The position numbers and the translations under genes were made by a program. Of a stretch of DNA of 64,000 bases, positions 1 to 8,332 are shown in pieces. Source of the DNA: DASRYH01 sp035687245. GTDB lineage: Bacteria > Actinomycetota > Coriobacteriia > Anaerosomatales > PHET01. The notes beneath the pieces are model-generated. The model was not told the origin of the DNA and did not search any database. It worked only from the letters and a program-made list of their open reading frames with translations. Every line of letters begins with the position of its first letter. Position 1 is the first letter of the stretch. The stretch is from the NCBI GenBank assembly GCA_035687245.1, contig DASRYH010000028.1, positions 119,668 through 183,667 of the forward strand. The letters run 5' to 3'.

Positions 1-44
1 ATACGCAGGTAGTCGATACTCCTGCCGAAGGTGTCGCGCGCCAT
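1..44 (-). CDS. moaA: GTP 3',8-cyclase MoaA, N-terminal fragment
   Basis: Only the first 14 full codons lie in the window, reading MARDTFGRSIDYLR and continuing off the left edge. A start of the form D-x-FGR-x-x-x-YLR is characteristic of MoaA, the radical-SAM enzyme that begins molybdenum-cofactor synthesis from GTP. The ATG overlaps the mobB stop codon (TGATG), which implies translational coupling at the end of the cofactor operon. The radical-SAM CxxxCxxC motif would fall outside the window, so the call rests on the N-terminal signature and the operon context. Confidence 0.8.
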   Translation of the reverse strand, partial: MARDTFGRSIDYLR

Positions 45-571
45 CAGGCATCGCCCCCAAGGCCAAAGCGCTCGGCAATGAGGTCGGCGACTCCACACGC
101 GTCATCGAGTGCGAAGACAGGAACGCCTTCGCAGGCCAGTGACGGATTGTCCGTGACCAGCGCGAGCATCTCGTTCGACGAGCACAGCAGCTCGTCGGAG
201 CGCGCGGCACGTGAGATCTCGACGCGGTTCACACCCTCGCGCTTGAAGCCTTCGGTAAGCAGCACATCACAGCCCGACTCGAAGGCGAACGCGGCAAGCT
301 CTGGCAGGGTGAACTCCCGCTCCACCTTGCGGATGAGCGAGAACTTCTCCGGTGAGGAGACCATCGTGGTCACGGCACCCGCGCGCGCGTGGCGCCACGA
401 GTCCTTGCCCGGGACATCGATGTCGTAGTCGTGAACGTGGTGCTTGACCGTTGCCACGGACACGCCGCGGCCAGCCATCTCGCGGATGAGCTTCTCGAGG
501 AAGGTCGTCTTGCCGGAGTCGCCCTTCCCCACGATCGAGATCACGGGAACCGTGTTCGATCCATCTGTCAT
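44..571 (-). CDS. mobB: Molybdopterin-guanine dinucleotide biosynthesis adaptor MobB
   Basis: This 175-residue P-loop GTPase-like protein has the Walker A motif GKGDSGKTT at about residues 16-24, followed by the MobB-type segment VKHHVHDYDIDVPGKDSWRH. MobB assists MobA in attaching GMP to molybdopterin, which gives the bis-MGD cofactor used by formate dehydrogenases. The ATG at 571 is preceded by AAGGGG at a good distance. It lies 59 bases after the small 72-residue gene and overlaps the moaA start. The length is normal for the family. Confidence 0.92.
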   Translation of the reverse strand: MTDGSNTVPVISIVGKGDSGKTTFLEKLIREMAGRGVSVATVKHHVHDYDIDVPGKDSWRHARAGAVTTMVSSPEKFSLIRKVEREFTLPELAAFAFESGCDVLLTEGFKREGVNRVEISRAARSDELLCSSNEMLALVTDNPSLACEGVPVFALDDACGVADLIAERFGLGGDA

Positions 572-630
572 GCAAACAACCCCTTGTTAGGATGCGGGGG
601 CCCGATTGGCGGGCCGCACGCGGCTCTTGT

Positions 631-849
631 CTAGAAGCAGTCCAGGTCGCAGTGGTGAACCTTGACGCCCGCCATGTCGGCAGCGGTGCCGGCGACCTTG
701 TACGGCACGCCGAGGTCCTCAGCGTACTTGCGAAGGACCGGGCAGGTGATCTTGCCCTCCACGGCCTTGCCCTTGATCGCAGCTACCATCTCGTCGGTCA
801 CCTGCTCGACCCAGCGAGGATCATGCACCTTCGGTCCGCGTTCACTCAC
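631..849 (-). CDS. Conserved small protein coupled to moeA, function unknown
   Basis: This is a 72-residue soluble protein starting VSERGPKVHDPRW. Its GTG start overlaps the moeA stop (GTGA at 849-846), so it is probably translated by coupling with moeA. It contains one internal cysteine (KITCPVLRK), a helical middle and a C-terminus ending HHCDLDCF with two cysteines three positions apart. A pattern of a helical body ending in C-x-L-x-C-F recalls small proteins of unknown role in other anaerobes, but I cannot name a family. The three cysteines could bind metal or sulfur; a role in cofactor sulfuration or metal handling is only a guess from its place between moeA and mobB. Confidence 0.75.
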   Translation of the reverse strand: MSERGPKVHDPRWVEQVTDEMVAAIKGKAVEGKITCPVLRKYAEDLGVPYKVAGTAADMAGVKVHHCDLDCF

Positions 850-2096
850 GGCGTACCCTCCTCCATGTCGAGCCGCATGCACGTTACCTGCGTGCCAGCG
901 GCGAAAAGCCCTTCCCCTTCAGGAAGGACGATCAGACAGTTGCCGCGGTGAGCGGCGGTAAGCAACGCCGACGACTGGCTGAACGGCGTCGAGGCCACGT
1001 AGCCTTCGGCGTCTCGATCGCAGCGTCCGCGCAGGTAATAGCGCCGGTCTTGCTTCTTCTTCACATCATGCGCGAGCCGTGCCATCGTGACCGGCCGGTC
1101 GAGCTCGGCGAAGCCCTGCATCTTGCGCAAGGACGGACGCACGAAGACTTCGAAGCCAACGTAGGTGCTCGTGGGGTTGCCCGGCAGTCCGAAGAATGGC
1201 ACTCCCTTGATGGTGCCGAGGGTCTGCGGGTTGCCGGGACGCATCTTCACTTTGCAGAAGGTCATCTCACCGAGCTCTTCGAGCACCGGCTTCACGTAGT
1301 CGAAATCCCCGACGGAGACGCCGCCGCTCGTGACGATGTAGTCGCACTCGTCAGCCGCGCGATTGAACGCGGCCCTCGTCGCATCGAGGTCGTCGGGCAC
1401 GATCGGGAAGCGCACGGGGATGCCACCCGCGGCCACAACCTGCGCCGCAATCGAGTAGCTGTTGGAGTTGCGGATCTTGCCCGGCCCGGGGACTTCGGCG
1501 ACCTCCACGAGCTCGCTGCCCGTCGAGATGATCGCCACGCGCGGGCGGCGGTAGACGGCGACTTCGGCGTGGCCTGTAGCGGCGAGCAGCCCGATGCCGG
1601 CCGCGCCCAATACCTCGCCTGCCGAAAGGACGACCTCGCCTGCGCGCACTTCTTCGCCACGGCGCCGAATGTGGTCGCCAAGCACCGGCTCGCGCTCGAA
1701 CGCGACGCGAGACCCGACTCCGCCGTCACCGCTTACGGGGTGCGTGTACTCGACCATGACGACAGAGTCGGCGCCTGCGGGCGTCGGCGCCCCCGTCATA
1801 ATCCGCGCGGCCTGGCCGGGGCGGACCTCGCCTTCCCACCAGTCCCCCGCCCCGATGTGTGCGACAACCTCGAGCTCGACCGGAGCGCCCTGGGCGGCAC
1901 CGGCCAGATCAGCCGCGCGCACCGCGAAGCCGTCCATGGCCGAGTTGTCGAACGGCGCAACGTCGATGTCGGTGATGGCGTCTTCGGCGAGAACGCGGCC
2001 CAAAGCCTCAAGCACGGGCACGCGCTCGGGTTCGAGGACCGGCACGCAGGCGAATACCTGATCGCGCGCTTCCTCAACACTCATGGTGTTGGTCAC
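846..2096 (-). CDS. moeA: Molybdopterin molybdenumtransferase MoeA
   Basis: MoeA (416 residues) inserts molybdate, or tungstate in tungsten users, into adenylylated molybdopterin. Visible signatures are DNSAMDGFA at residues 50-58, STGSEL in the MoaB-like central domain, TSGGVSVGDFDYV, MRPGNPQ and FGLPGNPTSTYV, with a C-terminal MoeA domain IV. The start is the GTG at 2096, with GGAGG just upstream; it overlaps the stop of the mobA-fdhD fusion (GTGA), which shows the genes share one transcript. Nothing essential appears to be missing. Confidence 0.95.
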   Translation of the reverse strand: MTNTMSVEEARDQVFACVPVLEPERVPVLEALGRVLAEDAITDIDVAPFDNSAMDGFAVRAADLAGAAQGAPVELEVVAHIGAGDWWEGEVRPGQAARIMTGAPTPAGADSVVMVEYTHPVSGDGGVGSRVAFEREPVLGDHIRRRGEEVRAGEVVLSAGEVLGAAGIGLLAATGHAEVAVYRRPRVAIISTGSELVEVAEVPGPGKIRNSNSYSIAAQVVAAGGIPVRFPIVPDDLDATRAAFNRAADECDYIVTSGGVSVGDFDYVKPVLEELGEMTFCKVKMRPGNPQTLGTIKGVPFFGLPGNPTSTYVGFEVFVRPSLRKMQGFAELDRPVTMARLAHDVKKKQDRRYYLRGRCDRDAEGYVASTPFSQSSALLTAAHRGNCLIVLPEGEGLFAAGTQVTCMRLDMEEGTP

Positions 2097-3505
2097 GAAA
2101 CCTCCTCGGAGGTAAGCACCCTTTCCGGATGCGTGTAGACCGTAAGCTTGCCGCCACGAACGTAGCCGACAAGCGCGATGCCGAGGCGGTCGCCGAGGTC
2201 AGCGGCCAGATCGGTCACGGCGCTGCGCGATGCGGCAACGGGCACTCTGGCCTTGGCGGCCTTGACCGCCATCTCGTAGCTGACCCGTCCGGTCGCGACG
2301 AGTACCGCGCGGTCGAGCTTCAGGCGGTCGAGCCACGCGCGGCCCAGGACCTTGTCGACGGCATTGTGGCGGCCGACATCCTCGCGAGCTATGAGCAGGG
2401 CGCCGTCGACACCGATGCCCGCGGCGTGCATGCCGCCGGTATCGCGATACATCACCGCCGCGTCCCCCAGCTGGCGGACGAGCCCGTAGATGTCGTCGGC
2501 CTCGACAGTGAAGTCCGAGTCGACGGCAGACAGTCCTCTGGCGTGCCCCACGCTCGCAAAGGTCACACCCTTGCCGCAGCCGCTGGTGAGATAGCGCTCT
2601 CGCTCAGCAAGATCGGAGGGCGGCGCCTCGTCAGAGGTGACCCAGGCAAGTCCTCGCTTCGCGTCGACCTCAACTGCACGGAACGCGTCGCGGTCGGTGA
2701 GCATGCCTTCGGCGAATAGGAAGCCGACAGCAAGCTCCTCGAGATCGGAGGGAGTCGCCTGCATCGTGGCGATCTCGGTGTTGTTGAGGTGCACGGTGAT
2801 GGGCTGCTCGCTGGGCATACCGCGGTGACGGCGTTCAGCGACTTCGACCACCTCGAGCCGGCGCCCGCGGCGCTCGCGCGGCGAGATAGCCTCGCGCGCG
2901 TCTGCGAGATCGGCGGGCGTATTCACGTTCAGGAGCGAGCGGAGGTCGGGGTCGGCAGCGCGCAACGCCTCAGAGGGCACTTCGATGACGCGAACGCGCG
3001 GGAAGAACGATACGAGCCTGCGCCTGCCGGACTCGAGGAGCTCGCGGGCCTGAGGCAGACACGCCTCGACTCGATAGAGCGCGAGCAGCGGCTCGTGTCC
3101 TTCGGCAGTGAGTGGCACCACCACGTCACCGCCCTCGCGCACGTCCCAGAGTGCCCGGATGACCTCAGGCTCGAGGTGAGGCATGTCGGCGGCGACCGCG
3201 AGTACCCACTCGTTGCGTGCGTTCGCCATGGCTGTCACCAGACCGCCGAGCGGCCCCTGGTAGGCGATCTCGTCGCGAACAACTTCAACCTCAGCCGGGA
3301 GCATCGCTTCGCCAAGTGCCTCTGGCCGGTTGGTGACCACGAGAACTTGGTCGGCCACGCCGGAGACGACGTCGCAGACGCGCGCGACCAGCGGGCGACC
3401 GTCGAGTGCCAGGAGCGTCTTGTCAACGCCCATGCGCAGGCTTCTGCCGCCCGCAAGAACGGCAGCAGTGAGCGGTAGTTGCGTACTCGTCGCAGTCGAG
3501 GTCAT
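2093..3505 (-). CDS. fdhD: MobA-FdhD fusion: molybdenum cofactor guanylyltransferase joined to formate dehydrogenase accessory sulfurtransferase
   Basis: A single 470-residue reading frame joins two normally separate proteins. Residues of roughly 1-195 are MobA: LAGGRSLRMGVDK nucleotide-binding loop, YQGPLGG, AADMPHL and the closing NVNTPADL. From about residue 205 it is FdhD: PSDLEELAVGFLFAEG, TSGCGKG, TGGMHAAG and EDVGRHNAVDKV. MobA makes MGD; FdhD hands sulfur from a cysteine desulfurase to the metal cofactor of formate dehydrogenase. The FdhD part has one cysteine in its active loop (SGCGKG) where E. coli has a CxxC pair. The ATG at 3505 follows AAGGGA; an earlier in-frame start at 3562 lies too close to the predicted promoter. 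Confidence 0.92.
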   Translation of the reverse strand: MTSTATSTQLPLTAAVLAGGRSLRMGVDKTLLALDGRPLVARVCDVVSGVADQVLVVTNRPEALGEAMLPAEVEVVRDEIAYQGPLGGLVTAMANARNEWVLAVAADMPHLEPEVIRALWDVREGGDVVVPLTAEGHEPLLALYRVEACLPQARELLESGRRRLVSFFPRVRVIEVPSEALRAADPDLRSLLNVNTPADLADAREAISPRERRGRRLEVVEVAERRHRGMPSEQPITVHLNNTEIATMQATPSDLEELAVGFLFAEGMLTDRDAFRAVEVDAKRGLAWVTSDEAPPSDLAERERYLTSGCGKGVTFASVGHARGLSAVDSDFTVEADDIYGLVRQLGDAAVMYRDTGGMHAAGIGVDGALLIAREDVGRHNAVDKVLGRAWLDRLKLDRAVLVATGRVSYEMAVKAAKARVPVAASRSAVTDLAADLGDRLGIALVGYVRGGKLTVYTHPERVLTSEEVS

Positions 3506-3564
3506 TTGGTCCCTTACCCGTAAACGTAGTCGCGCGACGCGGTGCCGGCCGGTCTCGCGCAACC

Positions 3565-3593
3565 AGTATATATGTCGCTTCCTGCGGTCTTAA
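3565..3593 (-). promoter_or_regulatory. Candidate sigma-70-type promoter of the cofactor operon
   Basis: Reading the minus strand, TTAAGA (3593-3588) and TATACT (3570-3565) are separated by 17 bases, and transcription would start near 3558, about 50 bases before the mobA-fdhD ATG. The -10 box matches the consensus well and the -35 box only moderately. No clear operator is visible. Confidence 0.45.
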
Positions 3594-3697
3594 CCGTCGG
3601 CGCCCCTGCCCGCGCGGGCGTCGGACACCACAGAGTCAGATCGCGCCGCCGCGAAAGGAGCAAACGTCGCGCCGCCCGGCTTCGCAGCGGTCCGAGG

Positions 3698-4591
3698 TTA
3701 CTCGCCCAACATCTCACTCAAGTAGCCGTTGAACGCCTCAGCAGCCCGCGTGGGCGTCCCCTTCGGCAGAACAGCATAGAAGGGCCGCGCGGCAGGCAGA
3801 CCGGCGACACGGGCCTCGACAACGGAGCCAGCCTGTAGGGCGCGCGCAGCCACGAGCTTGCTCACTATCGCGATTCCCAGGCCGCCCTCGACGGCGCTTA
3901 CGAGCGCCTCGCCGGTGCCGAGCTCGACGACCACGTTCACGTCCGCCGGGTCGAGACCGTGCGCGACGAGAATCGAATCCGCCACCTGGCGAGTTCCCGA
4001 CCCTTGCTCGCGGAAGATCCAGCGCTCTTCGGCCAGATCCTCCATCGTGAGGTTGCGCCTGCGGGCAAGCGGGCTCGTCGGCGGCGCGATGAGGATGATC
4101 TCGTCGCCGGCTATCTGCTCGAACCGCACGTGGCGGCCCTTCACGAGCGCGCCCGTGATTCCCAGCTGGGCTTCGCCGCGCTCCACGGTGGAGACGACAT
4201 CGCTGCTGTCGTGGACGGACACCGAGACGCGCACCTCCGGGAAGGCGTCGTTGAACCGGCCGAGGAGCGCCGGCACTACGTAGACGCCCGGTGTAGTGCT
4301 CGCGGCCACGTGCAGATGCCCCGTGACACTGCCGGAGAGCGCCGCGATCTCGTCGCGCGCGGTGCGCACCTGTTCAAGCATCGTGCGAGCGTGCGGCAGG
4401 AGTACGCGACCGGCCTCGGTGAGGTCGATTCGGCGATACCGCCTATCGAGGAGCGTGGCGCCCACGTCGGACTCGAGGGCCTGCAGCTGCATCGTGACGG
4501 CAGGCTGCGAGATGGCAAGCTCGCGTGCCGCTCCCGAGAACGAGCCTTGGTCGACGACCGCCACAAATGCACGGAGCTGAGCGATGTTCAC
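3698..4591 (-). CDS. LysR-family transcriptional regulator
   Basis: The protein has an N-terminal winged helix-turn-helix (FVAVVDQGSFSGAARELAIS, QPAVTMQLQALE) and a LysR substrate-binding domain of the CysB/CbbR type (GHLHVAASTTPGVYVVPALL). It is about 297 residues, normal for the family. The second GTG (4591) was chosen because GAGGAG lies eight bases before it, whereas the first GTG (4600) sits on top of that ribosome site. It lies between the formate dehydrogenase operon and the cofactor operon, on the same strand, so it is a natural candidate to regulate one or both. A LysR subgroup is known to associate with selenium metabolism; I cannot confirm membership without a profile search. Confidence 0.88.
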   Translation of the reverse strand: MNIAQLRAFVAVVDQGSFSGAARELAISQPAVTMQLQALESDVGATLLDRRYRRIDLTEAGRVLLPHARTMLEQVRTARDEIAALSGSVTGHLHVAASTTPGVYVVPALLGRFNDAFPEVRVSVSVHDSSDVVSTVERGEAQLGITGALVKGRHVRFEQIAGDEIILIAPPTSPLARRRNLTMEDLAEERWIFREQGSGTRQVADSILVAHGLDPADVNVVVELGTGEALVSAVEGGLGIAIVSKLVAARALQAGSVVEARVAGLPAARPFYAVLPKGTPTRAAEAFNGYLSEMLGE

Positions 4592-4688
4592 GGGTAGCAC
4601 TCCTCACACGGCTGATAGCTGCTGCACCCATCATAACGAAACCGAATAGCAATGGGCGAAGCTCGAGTTGGACGAGATCGGCGCAGGG

Positions 4689-5564
4689 TTACCGCGGGAG
4701 CGTCTTCGCAATCCCAATCAGCTGGTCGATGCGTGGAGTGGGGTCTGAGCCATGCGTACGTATCTGGAGGACTACCAGCACCGCTCCGTCGGGGATGGCG
4801 ACGACGGCGACAGAACGTCCGTCGGTTCCAGCGTAGGCCGACCGCGTGCCGATCCGCACTGTCCGCGCATCCTTGTCGTAGGTGAGCTTGACCCGGCTCT
4901 TGAGCTGTTCTGCCACGGCGGAGGCGCTGCCGATCTGGTCAGCCGCGATGACCAGAGTATCGCCCGAAGAAGTTCGGTACTCGCGCGACAGGCTGAGCGT
5001 ATCGGCGGCGATGGGCTCGGCAGTGAAGCCGTCGATGGAGTCGGGTACCCAGCCAGCCAGTGACGCAACCGGGCCCGTGGGCTCCGATCCGCCTGCTGTC
5101 TCAGTGGATCCCTCGCTCGCTCCGCTGCCTGGTGCCGGGGCGTTGGGCGCCGAGGCGGCCGCCGTGTCGTTTGCGGGTGCCGGCTTCTTGCCCGCGTCGA
5201 CTTCGGCGAGCTGAGAGGCCGCGCTCTTAAAGTTGCGATCGAGCGTCACCACTTCGGCGAGCTTGTCACGGGCCGCCTTGTAGTCCCCCTTCTTCAGGGC
5301 CGCCTGCGCTTCGCCATAGAGCTTCTCAGCGCGGCGGTGGTCGTCACATACGACCTTGACGGTCTTGACGCCATAGCGGGACGCCTCAGAAGGAGGAACC
5401 TTGATCGTCTTGACGTCGTCTTTGACGGTATGGCCGTAGACACACTCCACGCGCTGGCCCGTCAGCACCTGCACTTTGCGAGTGAACAGGGCCACCGAGG
5501 CGACCGACGCCACTAGAACGAGTACAGCGAGTGCGACCGCCGCGATGATATGCGAGCGCTTCAC
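4689..5564 (-). CDS. Membrane-anchored protein with TPR-like region, function unknown
   Basis: This 291-residue protein has one N-terminal membrane segment (about residues 8-28) and two cysteines close behind it (VECVYGH, VVCDDHR). A helical TPR-like stretch follows (EAQAALKKGDYKAARDKL), then an Ala/Pro/Ser/Gly-rich linker and a C-terminal alpha/beta domain (GWVPDSIDGFTAEPIA onward). The GTG start overlaps the stop of the polytopic gene before it and has GGAGG upstream. Its place at the end of the formate dehydrogenase operon suggests an accessory role on the outer face of the membrane. I do not recognise a named family. Confidence 0.75.
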   Translation of the reverse strand: MKRSHIIAAVALAVLVLVASVASVALFTRKVQVLTGQRVECVYGHTVKDDVKTIKVPPSEASRYGVKTVKVVCDDHRRAEKLYGEAQAALKKGDYKAARDKLAEVVTLDRNFKSAASQLAEVDAGKKPAPANDTAAASAPNAPAPGSGASEGSTETAGGSEPTGPVASLAGWVPDSIDGFTAEPIAADTLSLSREYRTSSGDTLVIAADQIGSASAVAEQLKSRVKLTYDKDARTVRIGTRSAYAGTDGRSVAVVAIPDGAVLVVLQIRTHGSDPTPRIDQLIGIAKTLPR

Positions 5565-7009
5565 GAGCCAACCTCCGATAGTCCGCTGCCGCCGGCGCGC
5601 TTCGCCCGCAGCAAGGTCATGGTGATCACGCCGACCGCTAGCACCGCAACGATGAGCGCCGCTAGCCTGACGGGGTGGTGCACCGTGGCAAACGACAGTG
5701 ACACGTACTCGGTTCCATACTCGGACTGAAGGTCCGTCGGGACCCACCGGTTCCACGTGTGCAGCGGAGTGGAGGCCACGGCCAGGTACGACAGCCCGGT
5801 GATGAATGCCGCCACAGCAACCATCCACGTCACAGCACGCCGCGCGGTCTGGTAGTTCATCGCAGCTACAAGCAGCAGAATGCCTGCCAGCGCGACCGCC
5901 CATCCACCAGCCGATTCATACCCTGCGAGCGCCCAAGTCACGCTGTACGCCTCGCCACTCGCCAGCGTGCCCGACACCGCTGCCGTAAACGCCGGCAGAG
6001 CGAGCGCGATTGTGCCGAGGACGGCCGCGACTCCGGAGACCGCGATAGCGAGGGCGGAGGTGCGGGTGCCACTGAGTGCGTCTTCGACCGGCTGTGCACC
6101 TCGCATCGGGGGAATCAACAGGGCCGCGAGTGCGCAGAGTGCTGCTCCGCCCAACGCCCCTGCCCACACAATCGGGTCAGGCCCATGTGCGGCTACGGCC
6201 TGCTCCGCCACACCCAGCGCGGTCACGCCCACAGCTGGGAGGAAGAGCAGCGACGATGTCTCGACGATGCCTGTCGCGCGCAGAAGCTGAGTCCAGGTCG
6301 CAAAGAGCACGCCGAAGGCGACGAGCGCCACGAGCGAGGCGGTCGGTTGGTCAGTTGCGGCGACGAATGCCGAAGGGCCTTCGGCAATCAGCGCGTATGC
6401 GACGGCTACGACGGCGGCGGCTGCTGCGGCCATGAAGACCGCGGCGCGATGGTCGCTTGCCCCACGGACACGTCGGAGCAGGATGCTCCCAACAGCCCAA
6501 GCCACCCCTGCCACGAGCAGCCAGCTCTCTTGAACCGGGTAGCGCACGAACGGCGAGAAGGAGCTGGGTCGCTCCCAGTTCGCCACCAGTGTCGCGACAC
6601 CGAGCACGCCGACACACGCGAGAGCGATCTGCGCGGCGGACGGCCGGTCGTCGGGCACCAGCAGCGCCACGACGACGGCGATCAACGCCCAGCCAGCCGT
6701 GGTGAAGAAGAGGACTTCTGAACCCGGAGGAGCGTCGGTGAGCCGGTTGGTGATAAGCAGGAGCGGTGCTGCGAAGCCCATCAGCAGCCCCGCGCCAAGA
6801 CCCGCAAGCATCGCGGATCGAGGCATGTGGAGCAGCGCCGCCGGAGACGGCTGAGCCACAAGCGCGGCGAAAAGCAGTGCCCCCAGAGCCAGCAAGGCGA
6901 CCGTCGCGGCATCGGGAATGGCGTCGGCGAGTGCCGTGGTCGCAAGGAACACGGCGACCAGAGCTGCGACCAGAAACGCTGAGAGCGCTATGCGGTTGAC
7001 TCGCGACAC
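5561..7009 (-). CDS. Polytopic membrane protein, DMT/EamA-like in appearance, function unknown
   Basis: This 482-residue protein is nearly all hydrophobic, with about 13-14 membrane segments. Its first ten helices, rich in Ala, Gly and Leu, resemble drug/metabolite-transporter (EamA) folds, but no signature decides it. One larger loop near the C-terminus (HTWNRWVPTDLQSEYGTEYV) would face outside. The GTG at 7009 was chosen because the preceding frame lacks a signal or conservation; it overlaps the next gene by GTGA. It follows the six-heme cytochrome by 94 bases that contain a strong hairpin. It could be the missing quinone-interacting or anchoring partner of the dehydrogenase, or a formate/CO2-related carrier; both are speculation. 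Confidence 0.72.
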   Translation of the reverse strand: MSRVNRIALSAFLVAALVAVFLATTALADAIPDAATVALLALGALLFAALVAQPSPAALLHMPRSAMLAGLGAGLLMGFAAPLLLITNRLTDAPPGSEVLFFTTAGWALIAVVVALLVPDDRPSAAQIALACVGVLGVATLVANWERPSSFSPFVRYPVQESWLLVAGVAWAVGSILLRRVRGASDHRAAVFMAAAAAAVVAVAYALIAEGPSAFVAATDQPTASLVALVAFGVLFATWTQLLRATGIVETSSLLFLPAVGVTALGVAEQAVAAHGPDPIVWAGALGGAALCALAALLIPPMRGAQPVEDALSGTRTSALAIAVSGVAAVLGTIALALPAFTAAVSGTLASGEAYSVTWALAGYESAGGWAVALAGILLLVAAMNYQTARRAVTWMVAVAAFITGLSYLAVASTPLHTWNRWVPTDLQSEYGTEYVSLSFATVHHPVRLAALIVAVLAVGVITMTLLRAKRAGGSGLSEVGS

Positions 7010-7042
7010 GGCGTCCTTTCGGCGTCTTGCGTACTTCGCGAA

Positions 7043-7072
7043 GGAAGGGCCGGGGTTGCCCCCGACCCTTCC
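7043..7072 (-). terminator. Strong intercistronic hairpin in the formate dehydrogenase operon
   Basis: Two arms of 13 bases pair around a GCAA tetraloop (minus strand), with one T-G pair in the stem: 7-bp GGAAGGG/CCCTTCC, then 5-bp CGGGG/CCCCG. There is no proper U-tract after it, so it is more likely a processing or attenuation element that lowers expression of the two downstream membrane genes than a full terminator. Confidence 0.55.
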
Positions 7073-7103
7073 ATTCTCACACGTACTGCGTTGTGGTCGA
7101 GAC

Positions 7104-8330
7104 CTACTTGTTGTGGCAGGCTTCGCACACGCCGCGGTTGTCGCGACGGAGCAGGGCAGACGGCTCGCCCGTACCGCTCTTCGAGATGAACGAGGGGATC
7201 TCGTCATCGGGAAGATCAGCGTACTCGTCGGCCCAACCGGTCATCACTGCCGACGTGCCGTGGGCACGGTGGCAGGTCAGGCACTCAACCCAGTCGGACG
7301 GGTGGCTCGCAGGAGGAGTGGTCGGGGTGTCCAGACCCTCCGCCAAGTCGTGAGCCAGCGGCAGACCCGAGTCGATGATCATGTTGTCCGCATCCGGACC
7401 CTGATAGTTCGACAGCTCGCTGTTGACCGGGTGACGGTGGCGGGTCTGAAGACCGAAGCCGTCGCCAGCGTTGTACATCGACGTCTTGTCGTTGTACGTG
7501 GTGTGGCAACCGGAGCACCAGCCAGTCATGCCCTTGGCCTTGTTCTCCACGTTGCCGGCAGCCATGTCGTAGCCCTTGGCGTAGCGGCCAGTGGTGTAGT
7601 CCGGCTTGTAGTTGGCGTACTCCTGGTGCAGATGGAAGCCACCAACCGGCCAGCCCTCTTCGGTCGAAGCGACGAAGCCGTCCGGAGTGGGATCGTCCGG
7701 ATTGCCTGAGTCGACGTATCCGCCAACGTTGTTGCCGAAGACGACCGCCTTCAGGATGCGGTAGTTCGCGCTGCCGTGAGGATCGTGGCAGGTGGTGCAG
7801 TCCATCGTGATCGGAGCAGTCTCGCCGAGGTTGGCGTTCGGGTCCTGGCCGTCGGCCACGCGGCCGCCGACACCGGGGCCGTCGCCCTCGCCGAAGTAGC
7901 CACCGCCGTAGGCGCCCCAAGGAGCACCATCAGCCACGTGGGTCGACGTGACGACCGCACCGGTGATACCCATGGTCTCGAAGCCACCACCGTTCAGCGT
8001 GGAGTCCTGAGAGCCGTACAGATCGCCCTCGTAGATGCCTTCCTGGACGTTGGTGTCTGCGCCCTGGCTTGTGCCGTCGTGGCACGCGTAGCAGAAGTCG
8101 ATCATGCGCGTCGCGGAACCGACGAGCAGCGCGCTGCCGCCCGCTCCGGGAACTTCGGCGTTCTGCCACTCGAGGCTGGACACAGAGCTGTGAGCCCTGT
8201 GGCAACCGGCGCACGCGTCGGTGTCGTTCAGGTAGTTGCCGTGAATGGCGAAGTTAGCCATAGCAGCGGTCGGGACTACAAGAGCAACGGCGACTGCGAG
8301 CAGTGCGATGACAAGAATTCTCTTAGTCAT
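7104..8330 (-). CDS. Six-heme c-type cytochrome of the formate dehydrogenase operon
   Basis: The 408-residue precursor starts with a classical signal peptide (MTKRILVIALLAVAVALVVP, cleaved near AMA-NF). It carries six CxxCH heme motifs: CAGCH, CYACH, CTTCH, CSGCH, CLTCH and CEACH, the last almost at the C-terminus. Several are followed by RAH or DPHG, as in doubled-CxxCH cytochromes. GGAGG precedes the ATG, which lies two bases after the fdhB stop. Its place directly after fdhAB implies that it takes electrons from the exported dehydrogenase. No lipobox is present; how it stays at the cell surface is not visible. Confidence 0.92.
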   Translation of the reverse strand: MTKRILVIALLAVAVALVVPTAAMANFAIHGNYLNDTDACAGCHRAHSSVSSLEWQNAEVPGAGGSALLVGSATRMIDFCYACHDGTSQGADTNVQEGIYEGDLYGSQDSTLNGGGFETMGITGAVVTSTHVADGAPWGAYGGGYFGEGDGPGVGGRVADGQDPNANLGETAPITMDCTTCHDPHGSANYRILKAVVFGNNVGGYVDSGNPDDPTPDGFVASTEEGWPVGGFHLHQEYANYKPDYTTGRYAKGYDMAAGNVENKAKGMTGWCSGCHTTYNDKTSMYNAGDGFGLQTRHRHPVNSELSNYQGPDADNMIIDSGLPLAHDLAEGLDTPTTPPASHPSDWVECLTCHRAHGTSAVMTGWADEYADLPDDEIPSFISKSGTGEPSALLRRDNRGVCEACHNK

Positions 8331-8332
8331 GG

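Noticed and set aside
948..2138. Open frame of 396 codons opposite moeA
   Set aside because: Same reason: antisense shadow of a well-supported gene.
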